64,000 bases of DNA from Serripes groenlandicus (GCA_031761405.1 JASEVX010000008.1:39121800-39185799); one strand, 5' to 3'; shown: positions 24,201-39,200, counted from the first letter of the stretch. The notes: a model not told the origin generated them from the sequence alone. Numbers and translations are program-made.

Positions 24201-27200
24201 ACGAGGAAGGCGGCCATGGAGTTTGTACCAGAATATGTTCTGGCTCAACTAAGATATACTGGGATCTCTGAGATTGTGAAAATCAGGAAAAATGGTTATG
24301 CCTTGATTATTACGTTTCATGACTTCTTAAATAGGTGGGTAAAATGCTATTTTAAATGGGATACCAGTGTCTAATGTCTGCTACCATTGATTTTGTATCC
24401 CAATATGTTATTGCATAGTTAACCCTTTCCCACTTGCATACTCATTATACCCCCAAAAAACAAAGTTTTGGGGGGGTATATAGGAGTCACTGTGTCGGTC
24501 GGTCGGTCGGTCGGTCGGTCGGTCGGTCGGTTGGTCGGTCGGTCGGTCGGTCGGTCGGTCGGTCGGAAGCCATATTTTGTCCGGACCATATCTTAACAAT
24601 GCAACATAGGATTTGAACGAAACTTCATAGGATGATACAACACATTGACAGGAAGTGCAGTGTACAGGAACCATAACTCTATTTTATCTAAATACAGAGT
24701 TGTTGCCCTTTGTTACTTTTTCTTGTCCGGAGAATTACTTAATAACTAACAGATGGAATCTAATAAAACTGCATACAATGGTAGAGCATCCTCAGAGGAA
24801 GTGCAGTGTACAAGAACCATAACTCTAATTTACATAATTACAGAGTTATTGCCCTTTGTTACTTTTTCTTGTTCGTAGAGTCTTGTCTGGAGCATAACTT
24901 TAAAACTAATTGTTGGAATTTAATAAAACATCATAGGATGATACAACACATTGAGAGGAAGTGCGGTGTACAGGAACCATAACTCTATTTTACCTAAATA
25001 CAGATTTATTGCCCTTTGTTACTTTTTCTTGTCCGGAGAATTACTTAATAACTAACAGATGGAATCTAATAACACTACATACAATGGTAGAGCATAATCA
25101 GAGGAAGTGCAGTGTACAATAACCATAACTCTAATTTACAGAGTTATTGCCCTTTGTTACTTTTTCTTGTTCGTAGAGTCTTGTCCGGAGCATAACTTTA
25201 AAACTAATTCTTGGAATTTATTAAAACTTCATAGGATGATACAACACATTGAGAGGAAGTGCGGTGTACAGGAACCATAACTCTATTTTATCTAAATACA
25301 GTGTTATTGCCCTTTGTTACTTTTTCTTGTCCGGTGAATTACTTAATAACTAACAGATGGAATCTAATAAAACTGCATACAATGGTAGAGCATAATGAGA
25401 GGAAGTGCAGTGTACAAGAACCATAACTCTAATTTACATAATTACAGAGTTATTGCCCTTCGTTACTTTTTCTTGTCCGGAGAATTACTTAATAACTAAC
25501 AGATGGAATCTAATAAAACTGCATACAATGGTAGAGCATAATCAGAGGAAGTGCAGTGTACAAGAACCATAACTCTAATTTACATAATTACCGAGTTATT
25601 GCCCTTTGTTACTTTTTCTTATCCGTAGTCTTGTACAGAGCATAACTTTAAAACAAATTGTTGGAATTTAATAAAACTTCATAGGATGATACAACACATT
25701 GAGAGGAAGTGCGGTGTACAGGAACCATAACTCTATTTTATCTAAATACAGAGTTATTGCCCTTTGTTACTTTTTCTTGTCCGTAGAATTTCTTAATAAC
25801 TAATAGATGGAATCTAATAAAACTACATATAATGGTAGAGCATAATCAGAGGAAGTGCAGTGTACAAGAAACATAACTCTACTTTACATAATTACAGAGT
25901 TATTGCCCTTTGTTACTTTTTCTTATTCGTAGAGTCTTGTCCGGAGCATAACTTTAAAACAAATTGTTGGAATTTAATAAAACTTCATAGGATGATACAA
26001 CACATTGAGAGGAAGTGCAGTGTACAGGAACCATAACTCTATTTAATCTAAATACAGAGTTATTGCCCTTTGTTACTTTTTCTTGTCCGGAGAATTACTT
26101 AATAACTAACAGATGGAATCTAATAAAACTGCATACAATGGTAGAGCATAATCAGAGGAAGTGCAATGTACAAGAACCATAACTCTAATTTAAATAATTA
26201 CAGAGTTATTGCCCTTTGTTACTTTTTCTTATTCATAGAGTCTTGTCCAGAGCATAACTTTAATACAAATTGTTGGAATTTAATAAAACTTCATAGGATG
26301 ATACAACACATTGAGAGGAAGTGCGGTGTATTTTGTTGGTCGGTCGGAAGCCATATTTTGAGTCAAGGTGCTGTTTTGGGGGTATTTATCATCTTCAGTG
26401 ATAGTTCTAGTTTTGACTTGTCCACATTGAGGAAAAAGAAAACAATTGCTCATAGTGATCAATTTTTCCTATTGTCACAATGTTTTTTAAGTCTATTCAA
26501 TAATTAGACTTTCATTTTAAGAGACTTACCATAATTTGGTCTAAAATTTCTGCTGTAGATGCTTTCAACACTGTCCCTGAAATATGTAACTAGATGATTC
26601 TTAAGAAGATATGCTTTTAACATGATTTTGGGCAAGGGAGAAATTACTGAAAATGTTGATTAAATCTTATTAATGTAATATTTTAGGTACCAGACGTTGG
26701 TACAGTGTTGTTTGCCAAAGTTTTGTCCAGTGTCTGAACAGAACAAGTGTGAACAAGTTATTCAGTATTATAAACTACAGGATGTCAGGGTAAGTTTGTA
26801 TATTGTCACATAACATAAACTGCTAAGATTTATAAAAAATAACCAGCGATGAGAAAAATCATAATTTCCTAATGAGAAATAATCCCCATGGGATGTTAAC
26901 CCTTTCCCTCATATAGACGCTTTCTGACGCCTCTGCAGCAGACAGCTTTTTGAAAACATAGTGACAAAAGAAGAAATTGCACAAAACGTGCAATTTCTCC
27001 TTTTGCCACAATGTTTTCTACTTTTTGTCATAGGTTATCCATTCAATTATGGAGATTTTTGTTTTGACAAAATACATTTTAAAGTTGTCTGCTGCAGAAT
27101 TGTTGTATGAGGGAAAGGGTTAATAAACATGATATGAAATAACTTTGTGTATATAACATCACCTCCAACATCATGATACATAGTCCCATCATGAAAGGAA

Positions 27201-30200
27201 AAAAACCCAGCTACTTTTATTGAAATATAACATCATTTAAGAGAAATGACATAATTGTTCATCAATTGTATAATATTATGAAATATATAGTTTATATACC
27301 AATGAGGGTCATACCAAAGATTTTAAAAATGGAAGTAAAGGTTTTACCTCCTTGGCGTTAAGGGTTGTAGGGTTAGCATTACGACTGACTCGCTGGTGTC
27401 AGGATAAATGGACAAGTAGTACTGGTAACTCACTCAGGAAACGCAGTGATATAACTGAAAAGTGATTGAAAGAGGCATAAATCACCAAATAATCAATTAT
27501 ATATAGCATTGAACATTTAATTTGAGATAATTCTTACCCCCTTGTGATTTTACAAGCTAATTACAAACCTGTGCCGAAGCACTCATTTGTTACAGGTACG
27601 TTAATATCACACAGGGACGGAATTCCTGTGTCAAATGTTCAATGGTTAATAAACCATATTTCTTCTCTGATATGGTCCATTAAGCTGATGAATTAATCAA
27701 ATGACAGCTTGACAACATTGTTGAAAATAGAGAAATTGTATGTCAACATTTTCAGTTCTGTATCAGAATTGTTTTCTAAATTTATTGATGAAACATAATT
27801 TTCTCAGATATTAGATCTTTTAACCCTTTCCCTCATACGACAATTCTGCAGCATACAAATTTGAACATATTTTGTCAAAAGATAGAAAATCTCCATAATT
27901 GAATGGATAACCTATGACAAAAAGTAGAAAACATTGTGGCAGAAGGAGAAATTGCATGTTTTGTGCAATTTCTTCTTTTGTCACTATGTTTTCAAAAAGC
28001 CGTCTGCTTCAGAGGCGTCAGAAAGCGTCTATATGAGGGAAAGGGTTAACCCTTTCCCACATTCAACAAATCTGCTGCAGACAACTTTAACAACATATTG
28101 ATAAAAAGTTGAATAAGAGTTTTATAATGGAATAGAGTTGAAAACATTGTGGCAAAAGGAGAAATTGCTCATTTTGAAAGTCGTCTGCTGCAAAGGCGTC
28201 AGAAAGCGTCTGTATCAGGAAAAGGGTTAAAAAATATTGTCAAAATTATCGAATATCTCTAGAAATGGATATATATATTCTCGAAAAGAAAGTTAATACA
28301 TTAATATGGCAAAATTCATCTGCTGATGATATCAAAATGTGCCTGCAGTTGGGAAAGGGATAAAGTAATGTTAACCCTTTCCCACATACAACTTATTTGC
28401 AGCAGACGACTTCGGACATATTTTGTCAAAAAAAGGAAAATCTCTATAATTAAATGGATAACCAACGACTATAAGTGGAAAACATTGTGGCCAAAGGTGA
28501 AATTTCTCATCATGAGCAATTTCACCTTTGGCCACATTGTTTTCAAAAGTCGTCTGCTGCTATTGCGTTAAAATGCGTCTGCAGGTGGGAAAGGGTTAAA
28601 AGACAAATAAATTGAAAGGTCAGAGTTGAAAATGTCATTAAAATTGAGACATTGCAGGTGTTTGGTGGTTTAGATAATTCTAGAAAAACTTTTTTGATAA
28701 ACTTTTCCAACTTCAAAACATCTGTTAATATATTAAATTTAAACAACTGTAATTGCGAGGTTTTGAGACAGTTGTGAGAAACGATGCGAGAAAAGAAGAA
28801 GTGCTTAATATGATCTAGGTCATGCAAATGTTGACAACAATCATGACTATATATCCCCCCTTTGTTTGCAGTTTGGTAAGAAAAAGCTGTTCTTCAAGCA
28901 GGGGCCAGTTGAGAAGCTGGAGGAATTAACAAAGGAAATGGTGCAGAAAGTGACGAGGGCTCAATCAGGTACTGGTCATCCCTTTCCCACATACGAAATT
29001 CCGTAGCAGATGACTTTGAAAAAAATATGGACAATCTTTTTAAAAGAATGTGAAATTATTGGATAGATCTTAAACAATGTGGCAAAAGAAGAATTTGCTC
29101 ATCAAGAACCTCTGAGCCATCCTGCGAGAAAACCAACATTATGGCTTTCTCGCGGGACGGCTCATATCTTTCTTTTGACACAATATTTTCAAAAGTTGAT
29201 TGCTGGATATGCATCGAAATTTGTTTGCAGGTGGGAAACAACATCCATCCTTTTTTCTTGGCAATTCACATATCTAGGAACGTTGATGTTTAGCTAACTT
29301 GAGAACAAGTATTTATATATCCCTCACCCACATACATAAATCTGCAGCAGACTTCTTTTCAAAAACTTGACAAATCTCTATAAAATAGGTATAATTTCTG
29401 AAAAAAAGTTGATTATTTGTTGTGGCAAAATGAGAAATTGCTTGTTTTAGCAATTTCTACTTTTATCACAATGTTTTTAAATGACATCTGCAACAGAGGT
29501 CCAGTCAACATCTTTATGGGTGAAAGGGTCAAGGTGAGCTATCGTGATCACTTTCTGTTTAAGGTCTTTGTCAACAATTTCTTTAACCCTTTCCCACATA
29601 CGACAATTCTGCAGCAGATGACTTTAAACATATTTTGTTAAAAAATAGAAAATCTCTATAATTGAATGGATAACCTATGAATTAAAGTGGAAAACATTGT
29701 GGCAAAAGGAGAAATTGCTTGTTTTGAGCACTACTGTATATACTCGGCTTTTAGTCTACTTCGGCCATTAGTTGAGGGTAAAATGACCCCAATTTCGGTG
29801 GTTTTGAGGTTACTCTCAGCCATAAGTTGGGGGTCGACTTTTTAAAAATTTAAAACCAGTGCTATCATGAAATATTAAACAAAAGTTGCCATAAAAGAAG
29901 TGACGTTACTGAAATAAATGTTTTGAATTTGGAAAAAAAAGCTTATAAACGTAAATGTTGCGTAAAATTACATTCAATTACAATTCAATTGCAGCAATTT
30001 GCGTAGATTAAACTTTTTTTTTCATTAAAGAAAAGAGTATTTATTTCTTTAATTATCACATCCCATATTGCAACTTTTGTTAAAAATATGAATAAGTTTA
30101 GTTTTATTAGTCGCCGGGCAGAAGCCCGCGACTTCTATTTTTAATAGGTTTTCGGAAATCATATGGGAGGGGGGATTATTATTAGAAAGAAACACATTTA

Positions 30201-33200
30201 GATGTCTTGAACATATTACAATAATTATTGTGTTTGTTTAAAAACACTAAGTAATGACATATCTAAAATGAAATAAATATTCCGATGTTTTAGGTATTTT
30301 CAGTTTCTTTATTTTGACTCGCATTTTTTTATTTTTTTTTATTTGCGAAGACCCTATTAGCTAGACTGGTATACTTTATTTTACACTATATACTACATGT
30401 AATCAAAAGGCGATAACTACAAACCTTTACGTCGCACAGTCTAATTTATTTGTTTACATACTCGCGAATACCAACTGCGTAGATCAATCTCCTTTGCAGA
30501 GAGCCGATCTTTACACTCACTTACAAATAGTAAATCATAGGTGATTTAAAATGTTTATTTGGTTCGAAACAAATGAAGAAAAGAACAAACCGAGATAAAA
30601 CTGGTTTTAATAGAAAAATTACTTTGAACGAACACTCTCTGCCTATAAAGAGAGTTTCAAGAACGACACCTCTGCGAATAAGAAAGAATCGGGTCTTTCG
30701 TACACAATTATTTCGTCCTTGACAATTTTAAATGTGTCATTTAATTCCCTAAAGGAATATTGCTTCCGATCTGCATATTGTTATGCATCATTGACACAAG
30801 GGCGCTCATCATAATATAATTTTAAAACATGAGTAGTTTGTTATTTTCATTATAAAAAAGGAAGGAAAGAATTAAAATAAATTAACATGTTGTAGGGCTC
30901 AGTTTATGTTCGAAATTAAGTTTAAATTATACAACAATTTCAATGAGATTTAACTGTTTAGTTGATATTATATTTCGAAGGTGGTCTAATTTATAAATAT
31001 TGGACTACATTTCAACATTTGTTAAAGTATGATATAATTAGGATGCCAAGCTAATATCATTTTGAGAAAAAGAGAAACTCGTGTCTTCAGCGATTTAACC
31101 CTTATCTCATTGTTTTAAAAGTAGATTGCTGCAAAGGTGTCCACTGTTGACTTTAATAGAGGAAAGGGAAAATGACGTGCTATTGCATGCAAATCCTAAA
31201 TTGTCTGTTTTGTGGTTTTATTGAAAAATAATAAAATTCAAATATTCTGACAAACATCTTGAAAAGTGTATGTGGAATTCATAAATCTTATAATTATTCC
31301 TTAATGAAAGCACTGTATACATACTAAGACTAATGATTGGCAAGATTACTCATTTCCATTACTATTTATGATCAATAATTAGTTGGTTGTGTGTATGGTC
31401 AACCTACTTTGGAATGGAGATTGATCATAAACAATGAAAGGCTTCAATTATCATTCACTTCGTTGACAAAACAATGCAAGTTATGATACATTTTCACTTG
31501 ACCCCACCCCTGATATTCCAATATGCCCCTCAGTTGATAACTGTTTATTGAACTACTATAATGTTAGTGTTATGCATAACTGCACTATGGATATCCGGCG
31601 ACATTGATGCGTTGCATCAACTTTCTCTTGTGATTCTAACCGTAAAGAACAATTCATAAAATTCAGTCATATTTAACTTATAATTGTAAAGAACACATCC
31701 TGTCAGATTCCAATACACAACACGTGGTCCTACAGTCTACACAGGGGACAGGTGCAGATTACGTCATGCGTTAGCAACCACCCTAGATACGGTCGGTAAA
31801 ATTGGAAAGCAGTTTAAAAGTTGTTAATTGAAAGTAAACTTTGTTGATTATTAATGATTGTTTAACCAGACTTTTATATGATTGTTGTAAATATTGATTT
31901 TGATGATATACCGGTAATTACGTCGTTGTCATATGTAAACTTGGTTGATTATAGATGAACTTGTTTGTAAGATTTGCTGTTATCGGTATTATTATTTTTA
32001 ACCTGTGTGTAATAAATATTTTATGTCCATTATTGATTTTGGGTTTTTATTTATAATTACCAAGTATTGTCTTATGATTTATTTCAATTTGTCAGCAAAG
32101 TTAAGTCAACACAAGCACGGGAATAGAGTGGAGTAAATAAAAAAACGCAAACACGGGATTGGGGGGAAACATGAAAACTCATAAAGACATAATTATGTAC
32201 ATTATTTTTTATATTAATCTTTTTTTTCATCATATCTTTTTCTTTTGAATAATTGTAAAACATAATATCAATTTTAAATACTAAATTAGGAAGCCATGCC
32301 AATTTTATTTTTATTTTTAAATTATTTATAAATACGTTCGTAGAGATTTAACAAAACGGAACACAGTAAAGATATCTGTACATCTGGCTATTGTCATATT
32401 TCAATACAACACAGTTCATTTAAACATCACGTTCGTCAAAACCCTCGAAAGACTCATCCGACTCGTTCCCAAAAAGTTGTTCACACAACTCCTTGGTCAG
32501 TGCTGGGTCATACATCTCGTCGTCATCACTCTCCGACTCACATTCGACCATAGATGTTGATGATGGGGCGTCGTCTGACACTTGTCCACCGAGAAACTCA
32601 CTGAACAGTTCATCGTCGTCACTACCGTCCGTAGAGTTAGAAATGCTACACTTGAGGAACGACCTCATAACCATTTCCGACGGAATACTTTCCCACGCTT
32701 TAATAACCCATTCACACACTAAAACAAGGCCAGGGCGCTTAAGGTTTCCCGACTTTGTCGTTTCCTTCTCGCCGTTAACCATCCAATCCCCCCACAATTC
32801 GCGCATCTTAACTTTGAATGGTTTGTTCAAACAAACATCCAATGGTTGTAACAATGAGGAATAACCGCCTGTCGCGTCTTACGTTCTTTAAGTTTCTGTT
32901 TGATGGTGTCTGTAAGATGGGCGCGGAACATGTCCCACACTTACAAAGCTGGTTTGTTCAAAAGCCCACCAGGTCTCGCAAACCACACCTGTTCTAGCCA
33001 CGTAATTAACACACGCTCGTCAACCCACCCCTTCTCTTGGACGTACACTGATTAATTTAGGGAATTTGTCCTTTGGCATAGTTTTGCGTTTGAATACAAC
33101 AGCGGGGGTTAATTTCTTACCATCGGCGGTACACCCTAATATTACAGTTTTTTCACCGTTAATATGTACAGTCCTAGTACCTGGCATATCAAAGAATATA

Positions 33201-36200
33201 GGCATTTCATCCATATTACCTATTTGCCCTAACTCAAAATCAATTAACTTCCTTTTTCTTATAACAAATTGCTGAAAACTGGACACTTTGTTCTCAACGT
33301 CAGAAGGCAGTTTTTGGGCAATGTGTGTCTTAGCGCGTAGAGATAATCCATGTCGTTTCATAAACTGCAAACACCACCCCTTAGAGGTCTTAAAAATGTT
33401 GAATCACCGGTTGCTTTTACCGTGAAACAACTATACCCTTTTGCCGAATATCAAGAATCCACTTAATTAATTCCATTTCCATATTGTCATATGGACTAAT
33501 CATGACCACTTGACGCTTTTCACTTTTTGGTGCGTCTAACAACTTGGACTTATTCTTACACCAATCTCTTACTAATTTCTCATTCACATCGAACTCTCTC
33601 ATTGCGGCACAATTGTTCGAGTTTTTGGCAAACTCCACAACTCTTAATTTAAACCCTGCATTAAATGCAGCACGCTTTCTCTTAGGCATTATTTACTTTT
33701 AGATAGTAACGGTATAAGTGACAATAAGAAATAGAATGATTTATAAAATATGGTTTATTTCAACAATATAAATAACATTATACAAACAACAATTAATGAA
33801 ACGCCCCAAAAAGAATAGACTAATCAAAACGACGTGTCCCTATCACAAATCTGAAGTTCTTTAACAGTCATTAATTTGATAATTGCTAATTACGGTAATA
33901 TGTTAATGTTAATCTCTTTATTGTACGTTATCTACTCAGATAAATTATAATTTTGATTGGCCTCGTCAGACCAGGTGTCCATTGCAGTCGCTTCTTCGTG
34001 TCTTTGATGTTTACACAAACTGTGAAATTAAAATAAGAATTAGACATGTCTTTAGAAATAAAGAAACCTACAATTTGTGAAATTTGGATTACTGGTAGTA
34101 ATAAGATGGTAAGATTTTTATGATTATAAAAATCAATGTTCGTAAAAAGGTACGGTAACTTTATATCCAACACAAAAAAACACAACAAAATCTAGAATTT
34201 TTACCCAACCTAATATTTCCCCCCATAACTTCGAAAATTCTCCGAAATTCTTTCTTTTTTTTAATTTGACTTAGTCATTCAGTCATAAGTTGAGTCCCTG
34301 CTTCAACACCAAAATTTGAGTCTGAAAAATTCGACTTATGGCCGCGGATATACGGTATGTTTTCAAAAAGCTGTCTGCTGCAGCCTGCAGAGGCGTCAGA
34401 AAGCGTCTATATGAGGGAAAGGGTTGAACCAGTAGATCAATTCTAATCAAACTTCAAAGGAATGTGCCTTTAGTGGTACCCTTTCAAATCTCTTCAAAGA
34501 ATTAAATACCTTGAAGAATTATTGCGGCATAAGAAAGGGGGATATAATAACAAAGCATTAAAAGTCTTCACCTAGGCTCTGTCTTATTTCCAGATAAATT
34601 CATAAGGTGACCATCTACAATTTATTCAAGCCATAGTGTTCAGTTGAAAAATATTTGAATGCGTTTTGGGCAAAAATCTAACATCTTGAAAATATGGAGT
34701 GTTAAACCTTGTAGAATCAAAGCGCCAATGGCACTGTAGTGGCGATCGTATTCATATATTGCAACAACTACAAAGCGTTTATAATATTTATAAAAACCTT
34801 TCAGAATTTCCAGATTTGATAAAATTCCAGCTTCCCGTTTTTAGGTCGGTATAGCTAGATACCGAAAACAACTTTTAATATGACTCATAAAGGTCTCACC
34901 GGGTGTTCTACACACCGGCTATTGTTTGTTGATAGAGTTGGAACATTGTGAGAATATGTATGAGTTGAAAACATTGTGATAAAATGTGAAATTTCTCATT
35001 TTATCACAATGTAAGATATAGCATTTGTATGACTTGAAAACATTGTGAGAAAATGTGAAATTTCTCATTTTATCACAATGTAAGATATAGCATTTGTATG
35101 AGTAGAAAACATTGTGAGAAAATGAGAAATTTCTCATTTTATCACAATGTAAGATAGAACAGTTGTAAGAGTTGAAAACATTGTGAGAAAATGATGATAG
35201 AATAGTGAAGAGTTGAAAACATTGTGAGAAAATAATGATAGAATAGTGAAGAGTTGAAAACATTGTGAGAAAATGATCGCTGATAGAACACTGTAAGAGT
35301 TGAAAACGTTGTGAGAAAATGTCATTTTCGTAGGACAATATCTTTTCTAAAAAAATGTTAATCAATCATTTGTTCCTAATTCAAAAATTATGAAGACATA
35401 CAACTATAAAAAGTTGTTTTCGTAACAACCAAAATATGGTAATATGGGATTAAAAGTCGTAAGCAAAGTCGTTTTCGCGGCAGCCGAGTTGTTTTCGTGA
35501 GCCGATTTTATTTATTTATTTGCGTTTTAGCCTACGCCACTCACTAATTTTTCTATTTAGCGTAATTAGTAAAAAAAAACCTATTACATACTTTTAAAAT
35601 TCATCGTTATATGTTTGTGCACATGCTTTTAAGTAAATAATTAGAAAACTTATGAATACATGTGATTTATTGTCAAATAAAACGTTGTTTTTGTGACAGT
35701 CATGTTGTTTTCGTGAGCCGACTTTATTTATTTATTTGCGTTTTAGCCTATGCCACTCTATAATGTTGCAATGTTATTGAAAACGGGACCAGGTACGAAA
35801 TAAGCACTTTTTACGGACCATAATTGTTAAACTCGTAGGTATTTTCAGAAATTACAAAAGAAGTTAATTGGCCGTTTTATTTTGGCGAGGTGCTTTCAGA
35901 GTACAACCAATTCCTGTAAACACGGTAATATTTTACCCTCAGGCCGAATCAGGTTAAAGGTCAAAAGGTTACGGTTGACTACAGTAATCAAAGAGCTGAA
36001 AGCGCTGATGGTATAGGGGGCATATGTAAATTGAAAACATATGGCATAGATCATATGGACAAACATTGTTGAAACAATGAAACAATGACCTTTAAACAAA
36101 CCAAACCAAAAATGTTTGAAGCAACACATATTGCCTGCCAATAACATATACCTCATTTGTCAAAGTTTTACCCTTTTCTTGTATAAACAAAATATCGAAG

Positions 36201-39200
36201 GACAAAAGATTGACACAAAAAACCCGAGCAGCTACCCTTAATTAAAATATTTCTAGTTCAGAAATCACTAAAGATCCACAATGTATATTGTAATCATGCT
36301 GATAAATGAAAGACGATCGAAAGCATGATAGAGTTATGTTTCTTTTGCACTGCACAATTGCAGCTCTGGGTTTCCTATACACCAAGTCTTAAATTGATAT
36401 ATTGGACATATATTGAGACAATAACCGAAGAAATGAAAAAATTGAGTTTACACCTAAAAAACAGATTAGATTTGACGAAGTACAAATCTTGGGGAAGCAC
36501 TCATTAACGAAAAAGGGAATTTCACGGAACGCATGTGTTGCATATAATAAGGGAGAACATTGAAAGACAAAAATATACACACTCCAAACGCAGCATGCTT
36601 AATTTATGGTAATGGTGCACTGCAAATCTGTAGGTCATAAGTTACATACAAACCAAGTTTGAAATTGATACAATGAAAGTTAATTGAGACAATCGCTGAA
36701 CTAAATAAGGAAAAATGGAGATAACTGAAAAAACAGACCAGAGTTATGTACGTCAAAACACGTCAGCTTAGATTATGGTATTTGTAAAGTATTTGCAATT
36801 TAATTGTATCTCCGAAACGGGACCGGACCGTCAACGTTAATTTTCAACAACCTATTTAGACTACATTTCTAGTTTATTTGTCAACAGATACATCTAGGAC
36901 TATATTACACGTTGATGAACGTTGAGTATTAAATTAACGCAAATGCATATACATTATAATTTTAGTCCCAAAATCGCTAGAAGCTTCTCAATAATAAAAT
37001 AAATAATGACCTTGCGGTTATAACTCGGATGTGTTGACAAATTCGGCCAAATTTCTTTCCGACGTTTGACAAAAGTCAATGCGACATGCGTCATTCGTCT
37101 TTCACCAATGGCTAAGACTATGTGGAAACGCAGCCAGTTGCTTGGGAAGATTGTTGTGAGGAGTACTGGTTTGAGAAAACCAGGAAATACATTTGTAGGT
37201 GAACTGGCCGCCGTGATATGACTGAAGAAATGTTAAAAACGGCGTTAAATCCCAATCAATCAATGTTGAAATTAACTTATCTATAATTTGTAGATTTAAT
37301 TTCTATTTCCTAGTAGGGTCTACATACAGCGACACATGAGAATATTCAACACAAAACGCGACCTGTTTTACCAACAATTCCCCAGTAGCGGTGAGACCGT
37401 TTGTAACATTATTTCATGGCATGTATACACAGTAGGACCTCTCTCTTTGGACGAATTATGGTGTAACAAGTTTGTTTACAGTATTCCTTAACCTTGACCA
37501 CATAGACTAAATATACAGCAAACAACATTGAACTAAGGCATAACTATTGACCTGAATTAATAAAAGTATGATTTTGAATAGTGATGAAAACATTGTGGAA
37601 AAAGACAAACTTGTTGATTATCATTCATTTGTTAAGGTTAGTCAAATGTGTCTAAAAGGGACAAAGGTTAAAATAATAACTGTAGACAAATGTTTTCGTT
37701 ATCTAGGTTATAAAAACAAATTGATTCATGTTTCAAAGCATTGTTTGAAAAGGAGGAATTGCTCATTGTCAGCAATTGCTCCGTTTGCAAATATACTTTC
37801 AACATTTGTTTGTAACTAAGTAGCTATAACGGGAACGGTTCAACCCTTTCCCGATTACAGTCGCTTTTTGACGCATGTGCAGCAGACGGCTGCAGAATTG
37901 TTTATCATGACCCATTTCCACTTTTTCCACAAAGGTTTCAACTATATATTTTTCCCCTTGATGTAAGGCAAAATTGCTCGTAATCATTCATCTCTAGCAT
38001 GTTATTCAAAATGTGTCCGGAAGGGAGAAAGAGGGAAAGAACGTCCATAGTAAAACGTTTAAATATGAAAAGAATTAATTTGAAACGTGTTTGAAAGCAT
38101 TGTGTGAAAAGGAGGAATTGCTCATTGTCAGCAATAGCTCCATTTTCAACAATATTTTTTAAATATTCGAACTGTTATAGTATCACGGAAAGGGTTCCGC
38201 TTCCATGGGAAGGATGTAACCATTTTCCGCCTACATACGCTTACAGACGCATGTGCAGCAGACGACAATCGAAAACATTGTGACAAAAGGGGAAATTGCT
38301 TTTCGTAGGCAATTTCTACTTTTGCCACAATGGTTTCAACTCCTTTCAATAATTGTATTTACAGTGCTTTGAACATTTCTCTATAAGTCGACTGTTGTAA
38401 ACTAATGGGGTCACAGAACGGTCGACGTTACCTCACACTACTGACATTGAGGTCAACCATAGTTCAGAGTGAGTTTCATTCATAGAAACTATTTTGTCTC
38501 ATAAAGTTATGCAAGCGGAGGGTTTTGTGATTCGGTCGAACCAATGAAATCGTTGAAAAGGCAGATTATAACCAATCAAAACTCGATTTTGGTGTAGGTA
38601 TACACATGTGGACTGCGGTTGCAGCTTTTAATCCGACTTTTCGAAAGCAGCTTCGCTATGAGATAGTGGCGAAACGCCCCTATCCCAAAAATAGAACGAG
38701 GCACAGCTCTGCATACCGTACCCAAGACGCGCGATGATATTTATTATCTGCCCAAACATGAAGAAAGCTAATATGTAAATAGTTTAACTCTATTTAGATA
38801 TTTTCTCGGTAAATCTCAAATATTAGTACCAATCCGGTATCAAAGTAGCACTAACATTATCATTATTAATCGTGTGCCTGCATCATTGATGGAACTATAT
38901 ATATATATGGCGGTTTAACGGAAGTGAGTAAATTGCCTTTGCAGAAATATCCAACCGACTGTTCAAAACCGACTATATAAGTTTTTTTTCGTTGTTGTTG
39001 TTTTGGTAGCACTGTGGCGATTGTCAACCAATCGCCACAAAAAGAAAATATTGCTCAAAACGTATTTACTCTTATTTGACAGTGGTGAGAGGTTTCATAG
39101 GCCGGCAAAGATCAAAGCACTTGAAGTCTGTAAGGGCGCAACAGCAGAAAGCCATGTCAGTATTTGGGATAGATGTTAACAGCAAGGCAGCAGTGTTGAG

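Larger units (their letters stand above)
29732..34357 (-). mobile_element. Pogo-type DNA transposon, 4.6 kb, broken
   Basis: Ends read TACTGTATATACTCGGC at left and, inverted at right, TACCGTATATCCGCGGC; flanking TA dinucleotides fit a TA target-site duplication. The right end continues gccataagtcgaattttt, the left tagtctacttcggcc. It holds a damaged minus-strand transposase (32420-33689) and a Helitron-like insert (30107-31633). It sits in the hairpin of the MITE at 29583-34427, so the order of insertion is clear. Confidence 0.88.
29583..34427 (+). mobile_element. TTAA-MITE interrupted by the pogo-type element
   Basis: Left TTAA intact, right TTGA. After removing the insert the halves join at the hairpin, with part of its 3' arm missing. 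Confidence 0.93.

Noticed and set aside
24434..24616. Open frame of alternating Val-Gly-Arg-Ser
   Set aside because: Translated (TCGG)n microsatellite.
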